Part shown: positions 9,058 to 19,052 of the stretch, one piece after another
How the letters are laid out: the number at the start of each line of letters is the position of its first letter
How positions within the stretch are numbered: position 1 is the first letter of the stretch
Source of the DNA: Arsenophonus apicola
Lineage (GTDB): Bacteria; Pseudomonadota; Gammaproteobacteria; Enterobacterales; Enterobacteriaceae
Assembly: GCF_020268605.1 (NCBI RefSeq)
Contig: NZ_CP084222.1
Span: 2,976,001-3,040,000 of the forward strand
Direction of reading: 5' to 3'
DNA length: 64,000 nucleotides
Position numbers and translations under genes: made by a program
The notes under the pieces: generated by a model
Told to the model about the DNA's origin: nothing
The model's input: only the letters and a program-made list of their open reading frames with translations
The model's database searches: none

Positions 9058-10854
9058 GTGCAAACCTTTAATGCTGATTTAGCCATAATAGGAGCTGGTG
9101 GAGCAGGTTTAAGAGCAGCAATTGCTGCTGCTGAAGCTCATCCCCATCTGAAAATTGCCTTGATTTCAGAAGTCTACCCCATGCGCAGTCATACCGTTGC
9201 TGCAGAAGGTGGCGCTGCTGCAATCGCTCAATCCCATGATAGCTATGATTATCACTTTAATGATACGGTTTCAGGAGGAGATTGGTTATGTGAACAGGAT
9301 GTAGTTGAATATTTTGTCAAACACTGCCCAACAGAAATGACACAATTGGAATTATGGGGATGTCCATGGAGTCGTAAAAAAGATGGAACTGTGAATGTCC
9401 GCCGTTTTGGCGGAATGAAGATCGAGCGCACTTGGTTTGCTGCTGATAAAACCGGCTTCCATATGTTACATACTTTATTTCAAACTTCACTCAAATACCC
9501 ACAAATCCAACGATTCGATGAACATTTTGTATTAGACATTCTTGTTAATGAAGGACGAGTACATGGCCTAGTTGCTATTGATATGATGGAAGGCGCTCAT
9601 ATTCAAATTAGCGCAAATGCCGTTATTATGGCCACCGGTGGTGCCGGTCGGGTTTACCGTTATAATACTAACGGTGGAATTGTTACTGGTGACGGCATGG
9701 GTATTGCGTTACGCCATGGCATTCCATTACGTGATATGGAATTTGTCCAATACCATCCAACTGGTTTGCCAGGCTCTGGAATACTCATGACTGAAGGCTG
9801 TAGGGGCGAAGGTGGGATCCTCATCAACAAAGACGGCTATCGTTATCTGCAAGATTATGGTTTAGGGCCTGAAACTCCACTAGGTAAACCAGAAAATAAA
9901 TATATGGAATTAGGTCCACGAGACAAGGTTTCTCAAGCTTTTTGGCATGAATGGCGTGCAGGACGCACAATAAAATCATCTCGCGGTGATGTTGTACATC
10001 TTGACTTACGTCATCTGGGGGCAGAGAAACTACATGAACGTCTGCCTTTTATTTGTGAATTAGCCAAAGCTTATGTCGGCGTCGATCCAGTTACAGATCC
10101 TATCCCTGTCCGCCCAACCGCGCACTATACAATGGGAGGTATTGAAACGGATCAGAAATGTGAAACATCAATTAAAGGTCTGTTTGCTGTGGGCGAATGT
10201 TCATCTGTTGGCTTACATGGTGCAAACCGCCTAGGTTCTAACTCCTTAGCAGAATTAGTCGTTTTTGGACGATTGGCTGGCACCGAAGCGGCTAAATATG
10301 CCACTGAAGCCCCTCCAGCAAATAATAATGCTATTGAATTAAAAGCGCGTGAGATTGAGACCAATTTAACCAAGCTATTCAACCAAAAAGGTAAAGAGAA
10401 TTGGGCTAACATCCGTGATGAAATGGGAATAGCAATGGAGGAAGGCTGTGGCATCTATCGAACACCAGAATTAATGCAAAAAACCATAAATAAATTAGCC
10501 GAACTTAAAGAACGCTTTAAACAGATTGAAATTACAGATCATAGCAGCGTCTTTAATACTGATTTGCTCTATACTATCGAATTAGGATTTAGTCTGGATG
10601 TAGCAGAATGCATGGCTCACTCTGCTTTCTATCGCCAAGAATCTCGTGGCGCCCATCAGCGTCTGGATGAAGGCTGTACTGAACGTGATGATGTTAATTT
10701 CCTAAAACATTCTCTTGCCTATTACGATTCACAAGGCGCGCCGCATATAGCTTATCGTGATGTAAAAATTACCAAATTAGCACCCGCTAAACGAGTATAT
10801 GGTGGTGAAGCAACAGCACAAGAGCAAGCAAATAAGGAGCAAGCGAATGGCTAA
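9058..10854 (+). CDS. frdA: Fumarate reductase flavoprotein subunit
   Basis: Catalytic FAD subunit of the membrane quinol:fumarate reductase used in anaerobic respiration. The start is taken as the GTG at 9058: GGAGAAG sits seven bases upstream, and E. coli frdA also begins GTG-CAA-ACC. The in-frame ATG at 9043 overlaps that ribosome site and is less likely. This gives 598 residues (E. coli 602). Visible features: FAD-binding [13 protein letters not shown], the covalent-FAD His in [10 protein letters not shown], the substrate region, [25 protein letters not shown] and the catalytic Arg region. It overlaps frdB by eight bases. Confidence 0.97.
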   Translation: MQTFNADLAIIGAGGAGLRAAIAAAEAHPHLKIALISEVYPMRSHTVAAEGGAAAIAQSHDSYDYHFNDTVSGGDWLCEQDVVEYFVKHCPTEMTQLELWGCPWSRKKDGTVNVRRFGGMKIERTWFAADKTGFHMLHTLFQTSLKYPQIQRFDEHFVLDILVNEGRVHGLVAIDMMEGAHIQISANAVIMATGGAGRVYRYNTNGGIVTGDGMGIALRHGIPLRDMEFVQYHPTGLPGSGILMTEGCRGEGGILINKDGYRYLQDYGLGPETPLGKPENKYMELGPRDKVSQAFWHEWRAGRTIKSSRGDVVHLDLRHLGAEKLHERLPFICELAKAYVGVDPVTDPIPVRPTAHYTMGGIETDQKCETSIKGLFAVGECSSVGLHGANRLGSNSLAELVVFGRLAGTEAAKYATEAPPANNNAIELKAREIETNLTKLFNQKGKENWANIRDEMGIAMEEGCGIYRTPELMQKTINKLAELKERFKQIEITDHSSVFNTDLLYTIELGFSLDVAECMAHSAFYRQESRGAHQRLDEGCTERDDVNFLKHSLAYYDSQGAPHIAYRDVKITKLAPAKRVYGGEATAQEQANKEQANG

Positions 10855-11581
10855 GATGAAAACACTGAAAATGGAGATCATGCGCTATAATCCTGAAACA
10901 GACGATGTCCCTTATCCTGTCACTTATGAAGTTCCTTATGACGAACAAACCTCTTTGCTGGATGCTCTCGGTTACATTAAAGACCACTTAGCATCGGATC
11001 TCTCGTACCGCTGGTCTTGTCGCATGGCCATATGTGGCTCTTGCGGTATGATGGTTAATCAAGTGCCTAAATTAGCCTGCAAAACTTTTTTACGGGACTA
11101 TACCGATGGTTTAAAAGTAGAAGCATTGGGAAATTTTCCTATCGAAAGAGATTTAGTGGTAGATATGACCCATTTTATTGAGAGCCTTGAAGCGATTAAA
11201 CCCTATATTATTGGTAATAATCGTAAAGTTAGTGATGGCCCTAATAAACAAACACCTAGTCAAATGGCGAAATACCATCAATTCTCTGGCTGTATTAATT
11301 GTGGTCTCTGTTATGCTGCTTGCCCTCAATTTGGTCTTAATCCAGAATTTATCGGCCCTGCGGCGATCACACTGGCACAACGTTATAACCTCGATAATCG
11401 CGATAAAGGCCAAAAAAAACGCATGCCATTACTAAATAGCGATAATGGGGTATGGAGTTGTACATTTGTCGGTTACTGCTCTGAAGTATGTCCTAAACAT
11501 GTTGATCCTGCTGCGGCAATTCAACAAGGAAAAGCAGCAAGTGCTGAAGATTTTATTATCGCTATGTTGAAACCAAGCTAA
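10847..11581 (+). CDS. frdB: Fumarate reductase iron-sulfur subunit
   Basis: Carries electrons from the quinol site to FrdA through [2Fe-2S], [4Fe-4S] and [3Fe-4S] clusters. The ATG at 10847 (AAGGAG at 10834-10839) gives 244 residues, identical in length to E. coli FrdB and starting [17 protein letters not shown]. An earlier in-frame start would add 16 residues inside frdA. The cluster ligands are present: [12 protein letters not shown] and a further Cys for [2Fe-2S], [17 protein letters not shown], and [17 protein letters not shown]. Translationally coupled with frdA through the overlap. Confidence 0.97.
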   Translation: MAKMKTLKMEIMRYNPETDDVPYPVTYEVPYDEQTSLLDALGYIKDHLASDLSYRWSCRMAICGSCGMMVNQVPKLACKTFLRDYTDGLKVEALGNFPIERDLVVDMTHFIESLEAIKPYIIGNNRKVSDGPNKQTPSQMAKYHQFSGCINCGLCYAACPQFGLNPEFIGPAAITLAQRYNLDNRDKGQKKRMPLLNSDNGVWSCTFVGYCSEVCPKHVDPAAAIQQGKAASAEDFIIAMLKPS

Positions 11582-11590
11582 GGAAAAAAA

Positions 11591-11983
11591 ATGACGACAA
11601 AACGTAAGCCCTATGTTCGCGAAATGTCATCAAGTTGGTGGCAACAGATTGAATTTTATCGTTTTTATGTTATCCGTGAAGCAACCGCCATCCCACAAAT
11701 TTGGTTTAGCTTAGTCGTGCTTTATGGCGTTTTTTCATTACAAGCCGGTCCTGAAAGTTGGTCTAACTATGTTGCCTTGCTCCATAATCCTATCGTTTTA
11801 CTAATTAATATTTTCACTTTAATAGCGACTTTATTTCATACAAAAACCTGGTTTGAACTGGCGCCTAAAGCGGTCAATATTGTGATAAAAAATAAAAAAA
11901 TAGCCCAAGAAAGCATCATAAAATTATTCTGGGGTATCACTTTTCTAGTAACAGTCATTATCTTAGCTGTAGCGCTAATATAA
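11591..11983 (+). CDS. frdC: Fumarate reductase membrane anchor subunit C
   Basis: One of two hydrophobic subunits that anchor FrdAB to the cytoplasmic face of the inner membrane and bind menaquinol. The 130 residues (E. coli 131) start [18 protein letters not shown], a recognisable FrdC N-terminus, and form three transmembrane helices, including the conserved [13 protein letters not shown] loop. AGGAAAAA lies directly before the ATG, nine bases after frdB. Third gene of the frd operon. Confidence 0.95.
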   Translation: MTTKRKPYVREMSSSWWQQIEFYRFYVIREATAIPQIWFSLVVLYGVFSLQAGPESWSNYVALLHNPIVLLINIFTLIATLFHTKTWFELAPKAVNIVIKNKKIAQESIIKLFWGITFLVTVIILAVALI

Positions 11984-11996
11984 TCTAAGGAGAACA

Positions 11997-12353
11997 ATGA
12001 TGAATCACCCTCCTAAACGTTCTGATGAACCTATTTTTTGGGGATTATTTGGTGCTGGTGGTATGTGGAGTGCAATTGTCTCTCCCGCTATTATTCTTTT
12101 GCTAGCAATTTTAATTCCTTTAGGTTTAGCGCCAGAAATGTTCAGTTATGAACGCATTCTGACATTTTGCCAAAGCTTTATTGGTCGTATTTTTTTACTA
12201 TTAATGATCATTTTGCCTATTTGGTGTGGGCTACATCGACTTCATCATGGCATGCATGATCTAAAAATAGCAATTCCGGCTGGTAAATGGATTTTTTATG
12301 GTGCTGCTGCCATTATTAGTGTGATTGCTATTATTGCTATCATCAAACTCTAA
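11997..12353 (+). CDS. frdD: Fumarate reductase membrane anchor subunit D
   Basis: Second membrane anchor of fumarate reductase (118 residues; E. coli 119) with three transmembrane helices. The family stretch [20 protein letters not shown] opens the protein, and [17 protein letters not shown] holds the conserved His residues near the quinol site. Two adjacent ATG codons (11997 and 12000) follow AAGGAG (11987-11992). Length favours the first, spacing the second. Last gene of the operon; a strong terminator follows. Confidence 0.95.
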   Translation: MMNHPPKRSDEPIFWGLFGAGGMWSAIVSPAIILLLAILIPLGLAPEMFSYERILTFCQSFIGRIFLLLMIILPIWCGLHRLHHGMHDLKIAIPAGKWIFYGAAAIISVIAIIAIIKL

Positions 12354-12373
12354 TCAATAACTAATCTAATAAT

Positions 12374-12405
12374 AAAGCCAGATCATATCCAACTATCTGG
12401 CTTTT
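12374..12405 (+). terminator. Rho-independent terminator of the frd operon
   Basis: AAAGCCAGAT (12374-12383) pairs perfectly with ATCTGGCTTT (12395-12404) around an 11-base loop. The T-run at the 3' end suits the + strand, and the A-run on the 5' side suits the opposite gene, so it may act in both directions. Confidence 0.85.
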
Positions 12406-12430
12406 ATATTTGTTATACATATTGACTAGT

Positions 12431-13069
12431 TTAACTTATAGACAGGCTAGCAACAGCTCGTTCCAGTTCGTCAATATTATTAGCCGTCAAATACGGACGA
12501 ATAACTGCAAAATCTACAGTACTAAGCCGGTAAATATTTAGGGCTAAAAGCCGCGAGATCACCAAAGGCTCAAAGCGCTGTCTGACCAATTTAGCTGGAT
12601 TGCCGGCTAATATAGTATAAGGTTCAACATGGGTGGTAACCACACTACCCGCTGCTACGATAGCACCTTCACCAATAGTAACTCCCGGCATCAGCATGGC
12701 ACGCATGCCAATCCAGCAACCATTATCCAAGTGAGTATCACCTCGCGCTAAATAGGCTTGCTCAATAGTTTGCATGAAGGGATAAATACTGAACCAATCA
12801 GTCCGATGAGTATTGTTGCCCCCCATCAAGATCACTACTTCAGCAGCAATGCATACATAATCACCTATCCAGAGTTGATCAACGGTGCCCAGTGGCGTCC
12901 ACCGTTGACTAATACTATCGCCATGCAGATAGCGAACCACACTTTTCTCAAAACCGTCATCCCAGCATTGGCTGTAATAACTATTTATACCTTTAACGTG
13001 AATATTAGGGTTAGTAACTGTTTGGTGGAGCAATTCTACTTTAGACCAATGTTTAATTTTATCTGGCAT
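12431..13069 (-). CDS. CatB/Vat-like xenobiotic O-acetyltransferase (hexapeptide-repeat family)
   Basis: The 212 residues fit the XAT class of left-handed beta-helix acetyltransferases (CatB chloramphenicol and Vat streptogramin acetyltransferases, ~210 residues). Visible signs are hexapeptide repeats (IGDYVCIAAEVVILMGG, IGMRAMLMPGVTIGEGAIVAAGSVV), the catalytic-His motif GGNNTHRTDW near residue 87, and the CoA-site ending VEPYTILAGNPAKLVRQRF. Members take acetyl groups from acetyl-CoA; many chromosomal ones have no proven drug substrate. It is convergent with the frd operon and stands alone. Whether it gives resistance cannot be read from the sequence. Confidence 0.85.
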   Translation of the reverse strand: MPDKIKHWSKVELLHQTVTNPNIHVKGINSYYSQCWDDGFEKSVVRYLHGDSISQRWTPLGTVDQLWIGDYVCIAAEVVILMGGNNTHRTDWFSIYPFMQTIEQAYLARGDTHLDNGCWIGMRAMLMPGVTIGEGAIVAAGSVVTTHVEPYTILAGNPAKLVRQRFEPLVISRLLALNIYRLSTVDFAVIRPYLTANNIDELERAVASLSIS

Positions 13070-13646
13070 GGTTTTTAATCTCTAATAGGGTTAAAAGCCA
13101 CGGAACGTTATTCCGCAGCAGTGAAAGCACGTTCAACCTTCATTGCGTTATTAAGCGATACGGGGATGATGTAATAGAGGATAGATTGGCATAATAATTA
13201 CCTACAATAATTAATATTAGCTATTGAGCGTTATAGGCTTCAAAGGTTAATAGTTTATCCAATTGGCTTTTGTCCTTGGGCCAACTGTCCAATATCATTA
13301 CAATTACCTTTTCACTCAATTATAACTCAATCAAAAGATAAGTAACCAGCGGCAAAAATTGCTGTTATTTAAGTAACCATTGTACTAATCATATTGACTA
13401 ATCTAATCTTTAATTGCGCCATAATCAGCATAGACAAAAAACAATTTCAGTTAACCATATGAAATGGATTTATAAATTAAAATTTTAAAAGAATAGGCTT
13501 GGAAAAAAGTTTCAGTGAAAATTTCAATTTTTTACCGATTCTGACTATTGCTGAAATAGATTACTAAACATATAAAAAATTATTTCTATATGAAATAATA
13601 ATCATACTAAAATATCACAAAAATAATACTTACTAGCGAGACGTTT
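13070..13646. other. Intergenic region before the DUF4440-like pseudogene
   Basis: 577 bases. A short inverted repeat CGGAA/TTCCG lies near 13100. I see no gene, repeat family or clear operator. It should contain promoters for the two divergent flanking genes. Confidence 0.5.
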
Positions 13647-14104
13647 ATGAGAAAACTGAATTTTTTACTATTCCATTAACTTTACTTTCTAGCTATACAT
13701 TCGCTCTAGATACGGCGCCCAAATGTATAAAGGTAGATCAACAACAAATTGCTAGTTTATTCAATCGTTGGAATGATTCATTAAAAAGTGGCGATGCAAA
13801 AAAAGTTTCGGCGAACTACCTCGCAGATGCAGTATTATTACCAACTATATCAAGTCAGGTTCGTTTAACGGATGCTGAACGTGTCGACTATTTCAAACAC
13901 TTTTTAGCCAAAAAACCAGTAGGAAAAATTGATAACCGAACTATTCGTATTGGTTGTAATAAAGCAATCGATATCGGTACTTATACTTTTACTTTTAAAG
14001 ATAAATCCACTGTTTCTGCTCGTTATACATTTACCTACGTCTGGGATGGTAAAGAGTGGAAGATATCAACCCATCATTCATCGGAAGTACCAGCAAATAA
14101 GTAA
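13647..14104 (+). pseudogene. Secreted SgcJ/EcaC (SnoaL-like, DUF4440) family protein, frameshifted in the signal peptide
   Basis: ATG at 13647 starts MRKLNFLL and then hits TAA at 13677. One frame over, a continuous coding stretch runs from about 13670 to TAA at 14102: PLTLLSSYTFA (rest of a signal peptide), then DTAPKCIKVDQQQIASLF, FNRWNDSLKSGDAKKVSANY, and an end TFTYVWDGKEWKISTHHSS. This is the SnoaL-like fold used by SgcJ/EcaC proteins. The join needs one extra base, most simply in the T6 run at 13661-13666. So either the gene is dead, or the run is a slippage or phase-variable site, or one base was missed in sequencing. No in-frame ATG or GTG with a ribosome site rescues the second part. 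Confidence 0.75.
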
Positions 14105-14612
14105 AAATTTTTTTAATTAGCTAACCACTTTAAGTAACGCTATTCAAAGGTGACTGATTAGATAGTCACCAATTTAAATTTAAAATAGCCTCAAAAGATC
14201 AACACTATTTTTTCCATTACTTCACCTTGTCCATGCTGTAGGCTGACTCTCATTTTATAAATACATCCCTGTATTATTAAACTTCCTTGTTCTCTATTTT
14301 TAACCTAATCATTTAAATGACTTCCAATCGTTTAAAACGTTCGATATAAACATTTATGATTAGCAAAAACTATTGATGCACAAATATCGATCGAATAAAG
14401 CGATTGATTAATCTAGTTAGGATAGAAAGAGATGTTTTAAACAACAATATATTTATTATTAAAGGAATATAATCCACTATTGCGCAAAAAAATTTAAGTA
14501 AATATAAGTAATAAACCTTTTAACCAATTAAATAGCAAAGTAACATTTAATTAGCAAAGAAAATTGACAGCATAAAATATGCTATTTTCAGTTAATCAAA
14601 ATATCCTATTCG
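14105..14612. other. Intergenic region before the zevAB-like pair
   Basis: 508 bases. GGTGACT/AGTCACC (14149-14170) forms a 7-bp hairpin after the pseudogene, without a T-run. Nearer the next gene, TTGACA (14564-14569) abuts a perfect palindrome AGCATA-AAA-TATGCT (14569-14583), a possible operator. It does not match the Zur box as I know it. Nothing else is seen. Confidence 0.45.
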
Positions 14613-15287
14613 ATGGCTCAAATGTGTTATTACAAATTAGTAACCATAGTGAAAATTTTTCTACAACGTTTGCTAGCAGCTTTAGCATTATGCTATTCAA
14701 TAACGGTTTTTGCTCATCCCCACAGTTTTATTGATATGCAAAACCAATTACAAATAAAAGATGGTCACCTTATTGCGATGAAAATGACTTGGGTTATGGA
14801 TCCCATGACATCAGCTGATTTACTTTATGATGCACAACAGGCAAAAGAAAGTGATGAAGTGTGGAAGCAATTAAGTGCAGAAGTCATGGCTAATGTTATT
14901 AAGCAACACTATTTTACCTCTCTATATGATAAGAATAAGTTAATAAAATTTCGCTTTTACCCTAAAGAGTATCACCTATCGCGCAAAGGCAACCAAGCCG
15001 TGCTCTCTTTTACGTTAGAATTAGCTAAACCAGAACCTATAACAGGTAAGACATTAACCGTAATGACTTATGATCCGAGTTATTATGTTGATATGACTTA
15101 TCGCAGCAAAAAGCAAATTTCATCGCTAACTGATACCTTATCTCAATGCAAAATTCAACTGATAACACCTAAGCCCAGCGCATCGATGATTAACTACGCC
15201 CTTTCTCTTGATAAAGGAGAAACTCCACAAGAAGACCTTAGTCTCGGCCAACAATTTGCGCAAAAGGTAAACATAATATGTCAATAA
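14613..15287 (+). CDS. zevA: DUF1007 family periplasmic protein, ZevA-like
   Basis: 224 residues with an N-terminal signal peptide ending ITVFA, directly followed by the family motif HPHSFID at the mature N-terminus, which is suited to metal binding. DUF1007 proteins sit next to RcnA/NicO-type permeases; in Haemophilus influenzae the pair ZevAB takes part in zinc uptake. The same pairing occurs here, with zevB overlapping by ten bases. Start uncertain: ATG 14613 has no ribosome site, and a GTG at 14649 would give a more typical 22-residue signal peptide. The metal specificity (Zn, Ni or Co) is inferred from the pairing only. Confidence 0.75.
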   Translation: MAQMCYYKLVTIVKIFLQRLLAALALCYSITVFAHPHSFIDMQNQLQIKDGHLIAMKMTWVMDPMTSADLLYDAQQAKESDEVWKQLSAEVMANVIKQHYFTSLYDKNKLIKFRFYPKEYHLSRKGNQAVLSFTLELAKPEPITGKTLTVMTYDPSYYVDMTYRSKKQISSLTDTLSQCKIQLITPKPSASMINYALSLDKGETPQEDLSLGQQFAQKVNIICQ

Positions 15288-16282
15288 TGCCCAATAAGCC
15301 TGCAATCAATCTATTTAATAAGAAATACGCTATATTAATCGGATTATTTAGTTTCATTTTTATCGTATTGTCATTTTATCTGTACAAATATTGGCATCTT
15401 GGATTACAACTAGCGATCACTGGGCAGCGAGAACTTAATCAACATCTTTCTTCTCTTCTGATGCGCGTGGCAAACTCGCCAACTGAAGCAGGCTTATTAC
15501 TGGTTGGTTTTAGCTTTTTATATGGTTTATTACATGCTTTGGGACCCGGGCACGGAAAAATCATTATTACCACTTATATTGCCACCCATTCTTCACGACT
15601 AAAAAAAAGTCTTACCCTTACGTTATTAGCATCCTTATTACAGGGAGCTATTGCTATTCTTTTAACATCGATTGTCCTCGGATTATTCCAGCTATCTAGC
15701 CGACACTTACATCTAAGTAGCTTTTGGTTAGAAAAATTAAGCTACGGCTTGGTTTTTTTTCTTGGTCTATTATTATTTCTAAAAGCGATTTCTCGACTGA
15801 GAAAAATATTTAAAAAATCTCGGTATGCTCCCTATCAATTTACTAAAATTCATTCGCCCACCCAACCTCAACATTCTCATGACTGTAATTGTGGTCACAA
15901 ACATGTATTGTCTGATGAAGAATTACAAGGCAATTGGCGAACTCAACTTGCTGTTATTGCTGCAATGGGGGCACGTCCTTGCTCTGGCGCATTAATTGTT
16001 CTACTTTTTTCCTATGTAATCGGTGTTTATTTTTGGGGAATTATTGCCGCTCTAATGATGGCCTTAGGAACCGCAATAACTATTAGCGGAATTGCATCAC
16101 TGGTCCATAGCGCCCGTCATCTAGCAATTCGCTATTCAAAATGGCAAGGATTTAAAATCAGCCCTTACTGGACTTTAGGAATGATGTTAATAGGCGGCAT
16201 AGTGTTAACCATTGTGGGATTACTTATGTATCAAAGTGTTGAAATTCCAAAAACAATGGGTTCTTATATTTTTGGCCGTTAA
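15278..16282 (+). CDS. zevB: NicO/RcnA-like metal permease, ZevB-like
   Basis: 334-residue inner-membrane protein with about six transmembrane helices. Family signatures are LLHALGPGHGKIIITTY near residue 87 and AAMGARPCSGALIVLLFSY in the second half. A His/Cys-rich cytoplasmic loop (QHSHDCNCGHKH) lies between them, as in NicO-family nickel, cobalt and zinc permeases. It overlaps the upstream DUF1007 gene, so the two are translationally coupled and likely act together on metal import. A single-gene efflux RcnA role is less likely because of this partner. Confidence 0.8.
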   Translation: MSIMPNKPAINLFNKKYAILIGLFSFIFIVLSFYLYKYWHLGLQLAITGQRELNQHLSSLLMRVANSPTEAGLLLVGFSFLYGLLHALGPGHGKIIITTYIATHSSRLKKSLTLTLLASLLQGAIAILLTSIVLGLFQLSSRHLHLSSFWLEKLSYGLVFFLGLLLFLKAISRLRKIFKKSRYAPYQFTKIHSPTQPQHSHDCNCGHKHVLSDEELQGNWRTQLAVIAAMGARPCSGALIVLLFSYVIGVYFWGIIAALMMALGTAITISGIASLVHSARHLAIRYSKWQGFKISPYWTLGMMLIGGIVLTIVGLLMYQSVEIPKTMGSYIFGR

Positions 16283-17070
16283 AAGTAGTACCATAATTTT
16301 ATACTCATCATAATGGCACTTGATAAAATAAATAATAGCGTTAGATACTGCAAAACACGATCAGATAAATGCAACATTAAATATTTGGCCAGCGGCATAG
16401 TAATCAATGACCCTACACATAGGATAAAAGCAAGAACAATATGAGTATGCCCATCGCGCATATAGGCTATTGCTGATGAACCTGATAAAATAGTGGTGAC
16501 AAAAATCGCGGTGCCAATCGCTTGTTTAATTGATAATTTTAAATAACGTAATAATAGTGGCAATACAACAACACCACCTCCTACTCCAGTCGCACCAAGC
16601 ACTACCCCAGCAGCGATAGCAGGCAACAGTAAAGATCTTACGTTAATAGTGTTATTTTTTTCCAACTGATTTAACGAAAATGAAAAAAATATACGATAAA
16701 TAAAGAGAAAAAGGGAATAAATAATCGCGACTACAATAAGGATATTAATGGCTAATTCAACTTGCTGTTGATAACCTTGCCATTGACTAAAATAAGTTAC
16801 TAAAAAACTTGTCAATACTGTGGCTGGTAACATAATAACTAACACAGCCACAGCACTTTTAATCGGAACATTGCCTAAACGAAAATGCATATAAGAAGAT
16901 GAGATTTTCATTAGCATAGAAAGAAAATTGGCGGTTGCAACTGCAGACAAGGCATCCATACCAAAAAAATAAGTTAAAATCGGTAATACAATAACTCCCC
17001 CACCAACGCCGGTTAAGCTAATAATTAATCCCAAAATTGCGCCAATTATCAATTCTGCTACCAAAAACAT
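16279..17070 (-). CDS. TauE/SafE family sulfite/organosulfur permease
   Basis: 263-residue membrane protein with about eight transmembrane helices and an internal duplication typical of TauE/SafE: the first half has LIISLTGVGGGVIVLPIL and the second GVVLGATGVGGGVVVLPLL. Family members export sulfite, sulfoacetate or similar anions, but substrates are rarely known. It is convergent with zevB (stops overlap by four bases), so there is no operon link. No damage seen. Confidence 0.88.
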   Translation of the reverse strand: MFLVAELIIGAILGLIISLTGVGGGVIVLPILTYFFGMDALSAVATANFLSMLMKISSSYMHFRLGNVPIKSAVAVLVIMLPATVLTSFLVTYFSQWQGYQQQVELAINILIVVAIIYSLFLFIYRIFFSFSLNQLEKNNTINVRSLLLPAIAAGVVLGATGVGGGVVVLPLLLRYLKLSIKQAIGTAIFVTTILSGSSAIAYMRDGHTHIVLAFILCVGSLITMPLAKYLMLHLSDRVLQYLTLLFILSSAIMMSIKLWYYF

Positions 17071-17249
17071 GATTAATTACCTTGCATGGAGAATTTACAT
17101 TAGCTATCAATCAGTTCGTCACGACATGTGAAAGTTAATGATAAAAATCAATTCCAAATCATGAGATTAAAATATGGCTAACACACTCAATAATCAAAGC
17201 CGGAACACGGTTACAAACATGGATCCGGATTTGATATAACTGGGAAAAT

Positions 17250-18611
17250 TTATACAGGATGAACTGGAACTAAAACTTCAGTTGCAATAATAACAACCAA
17301 TAATCCAACTAAAACTGGAATAGACGTACGTTTAACCACTTCAAAAGGTGAAATTTTCGCCATTCCTGACACAGCAACCACCACACCTGACACCGGAGAC
17401 ATTGTTCGACCAAGATTAGAGGCCTGTAACATAGGGATAACTAGGTAAGTCGGATTAATTCCCATTTGTGCGGCTAACCGTGGGATCAATTCAACAAAAG
17501 AGTAAAATGGTGCATTACCGGAACCCGTTGTCATTGCCGCCAACATAGTAATCACCACCAACACAATCATCATTACAATAGCGCCAGACCCAAAAGATTG
17601 TGATAAATTAATTAACGAGGTAATAAATCCGATAGTACTTAACCCTTGGGCAAATACGCCGGCAGCCACCAGCAGTACAACAACTGAGACAAATGCATCA
17701 GCCATACCACGATAACAAACATCTAACCCATCAAATACCGTTTTTACCCTAAAATAGCGCACAAATTCAATTAAGCTCGTTAGAATAATGCAGCCAACGA
17801 TAATAGTAATAATATGTAATTGAGGTGCCCATTTACCATCAAAAATTAATACCCCAATAATGGGCGTAAAAGGTAAAATAGCATAATAGTCAGGTGCTTT
17901 GGTCTTTATTTCATTAACATCAAGTTTTTCTGTTTTTACCTGTTCACGTTTATCAAGGTAGCGTTGCCAAAAAAAGTGGCTAATGGCCATAGCAATAATA
18001 GCAATAATCGAAATAGGCAACGTGGTTTTAAAAGCAAAATCAATTAGTGGCATGCCTGATGCTTTTGCTGCTAATACAACATCACCTGATGTAGGAGCCA
18101 AAATTATTGCAGCTGGTGAGGCGCAAATTGCTGCTGCAGCGCCACGACTAATTCCGACATTAACCATAATCGGAAATAGGGTTGCCATCAATAAGACACC
18201 CAGTCCTGCTGCAGAAGACACTGCTAATGACATTAAGCAAGCGACAATATATGCCGCAACCATGAGTGCATAAGGTGAATTGATCATTTGTAATGGCTTA
18301 GAAGCTATTATGACCACAACATCATTAGCCCCAATATGGGTCATATAGGCAGCAAAACCACATAAGATCATAATCATCATGCCTAAATCACCACCACGGC
18401 TCATCAGTAGGTATTTGATATATTCTAAAATATCGGTGGTTTTCCAACCCGTCACTGGCACATCATTAGGTAATATATTTTTACCCATAATAGCGCTGAT
18501 AATAAGCAGCAATATGCCGCCAATCATTAAAACACCGGTAGCTGAATAGCCTTTAATAATATAACGACCTATTCCAATCGTAACTAATACACCCATTAAG
18601 AGTTCCATCAT
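17250..18611 (-). CDS. dcuC: Anaerobic C4-dicarboxylate transporter DcuC
   Basis: Inner-membrane carrier (453 residues; E. coli 461) exchanging or exporting succinate and fumarate during anaerobic growth, a natural partner of the fumarate reductase upstream. It is recognised by long near-identical stretches such as GRYIIKGYSATGVL, LLMSRGGDLGMMIMILCGFA, ICASPAAIILAPTSGDVVLA, GSGNAPFYSFVELIPRLA and GRTMSPVSGVVVAVSGMAK. Two ATG codons lie in tandem (18611 and 18608); GAGGAG upstream gives better spacing to the second. It is divergent from mqo. Confidence 0.94.
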   Translation of the reverse strand: MMELLMGVLVTIGIGRYIIKGYSATGVLMIGGILLLIISAIMGKNILPNDVPVTGWKTTDILEYIKYLLMSRGGDLGMMIMILCGFAAYMTHIGANDVVVIIASKPLQMINSPYALMVAAYIVACLMSLAVSSAAGLGVLLMATLFPIMVNVGISRGAAAAICASPAAIILAPTSGDVVLAAKASGMPLIDFAFKTTLPISIIAIIAMAISHFFWQRYLDKREQVKTEKLDVNEIKTKAPDYYAILPFTPIIGVLIFDGKWAPQLHIITIIVGCIILTSLIEFVRYFRVKTVFDGLDVCYRGMADAFVSVVVLLVAAGVFAQGLSTIGFITSLINLSQSFGSGAIVMMIVLVVITMLAAMTTGSGNAPFYSFVELIPRLAAQMGINPTYLVIPMLQASNLGRTMSPVSGVVVAVSGMAKISPFEVVKRTSIPVLVGLLVVIIATEVLVPVHPV

Positions 18612-19052
18612 TTTACTCCTCTGTATCTACCCCAAGGCCGTCAAAAATAGTAATAAAAATTTATTTAATCATTATGAATATTATTTATTTTAATAATAAA
18701 GTAACGATGAAAAAACAATTTACCGATTAAAGTTTGATTAATAACAGTATTACCCCAAACTTCTCCTATTTTATCAGCATAAAAAGCTTGCATTTAAGCA
18801 TTATTATCAATTTTTTTATCTTTATTTATCTATTTTTAGAACACTAAAAGGACTTTATTTATACCTAATTATAAGTATTTTTTATAAAAAATTAAACTTT
18901 AACTACTATTTAACAATCAAAAATATAAAAATACTTCATAATAAACAATAGATTACATCATTAAATATATAATTATTGCGCAGTATGCAACAGAATACCA
19001 TAATTAATTTTTATGTTTGATGTGATCATCGATAATTAAGGTACATTTTCAT
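18612..19052. other. Divergent intergenic region, dcuC/mqo
   Basis: 441 AT-rich bases carrying the promoters of both genes. TTGATTAATAACAG near 18727 resembles one half of an FNR box but lacks a good second half. No gene or repeat is seen. Confidence 0.4.

Noticed and set aside
12431..13069. Calling the acetyltransferase a chloramphenicol resistance gene
   Set aside because: The fold and His motif fit the XAT class, but substrate specificity cannot be read from these features, and chromosomal members often do not confer resistance.
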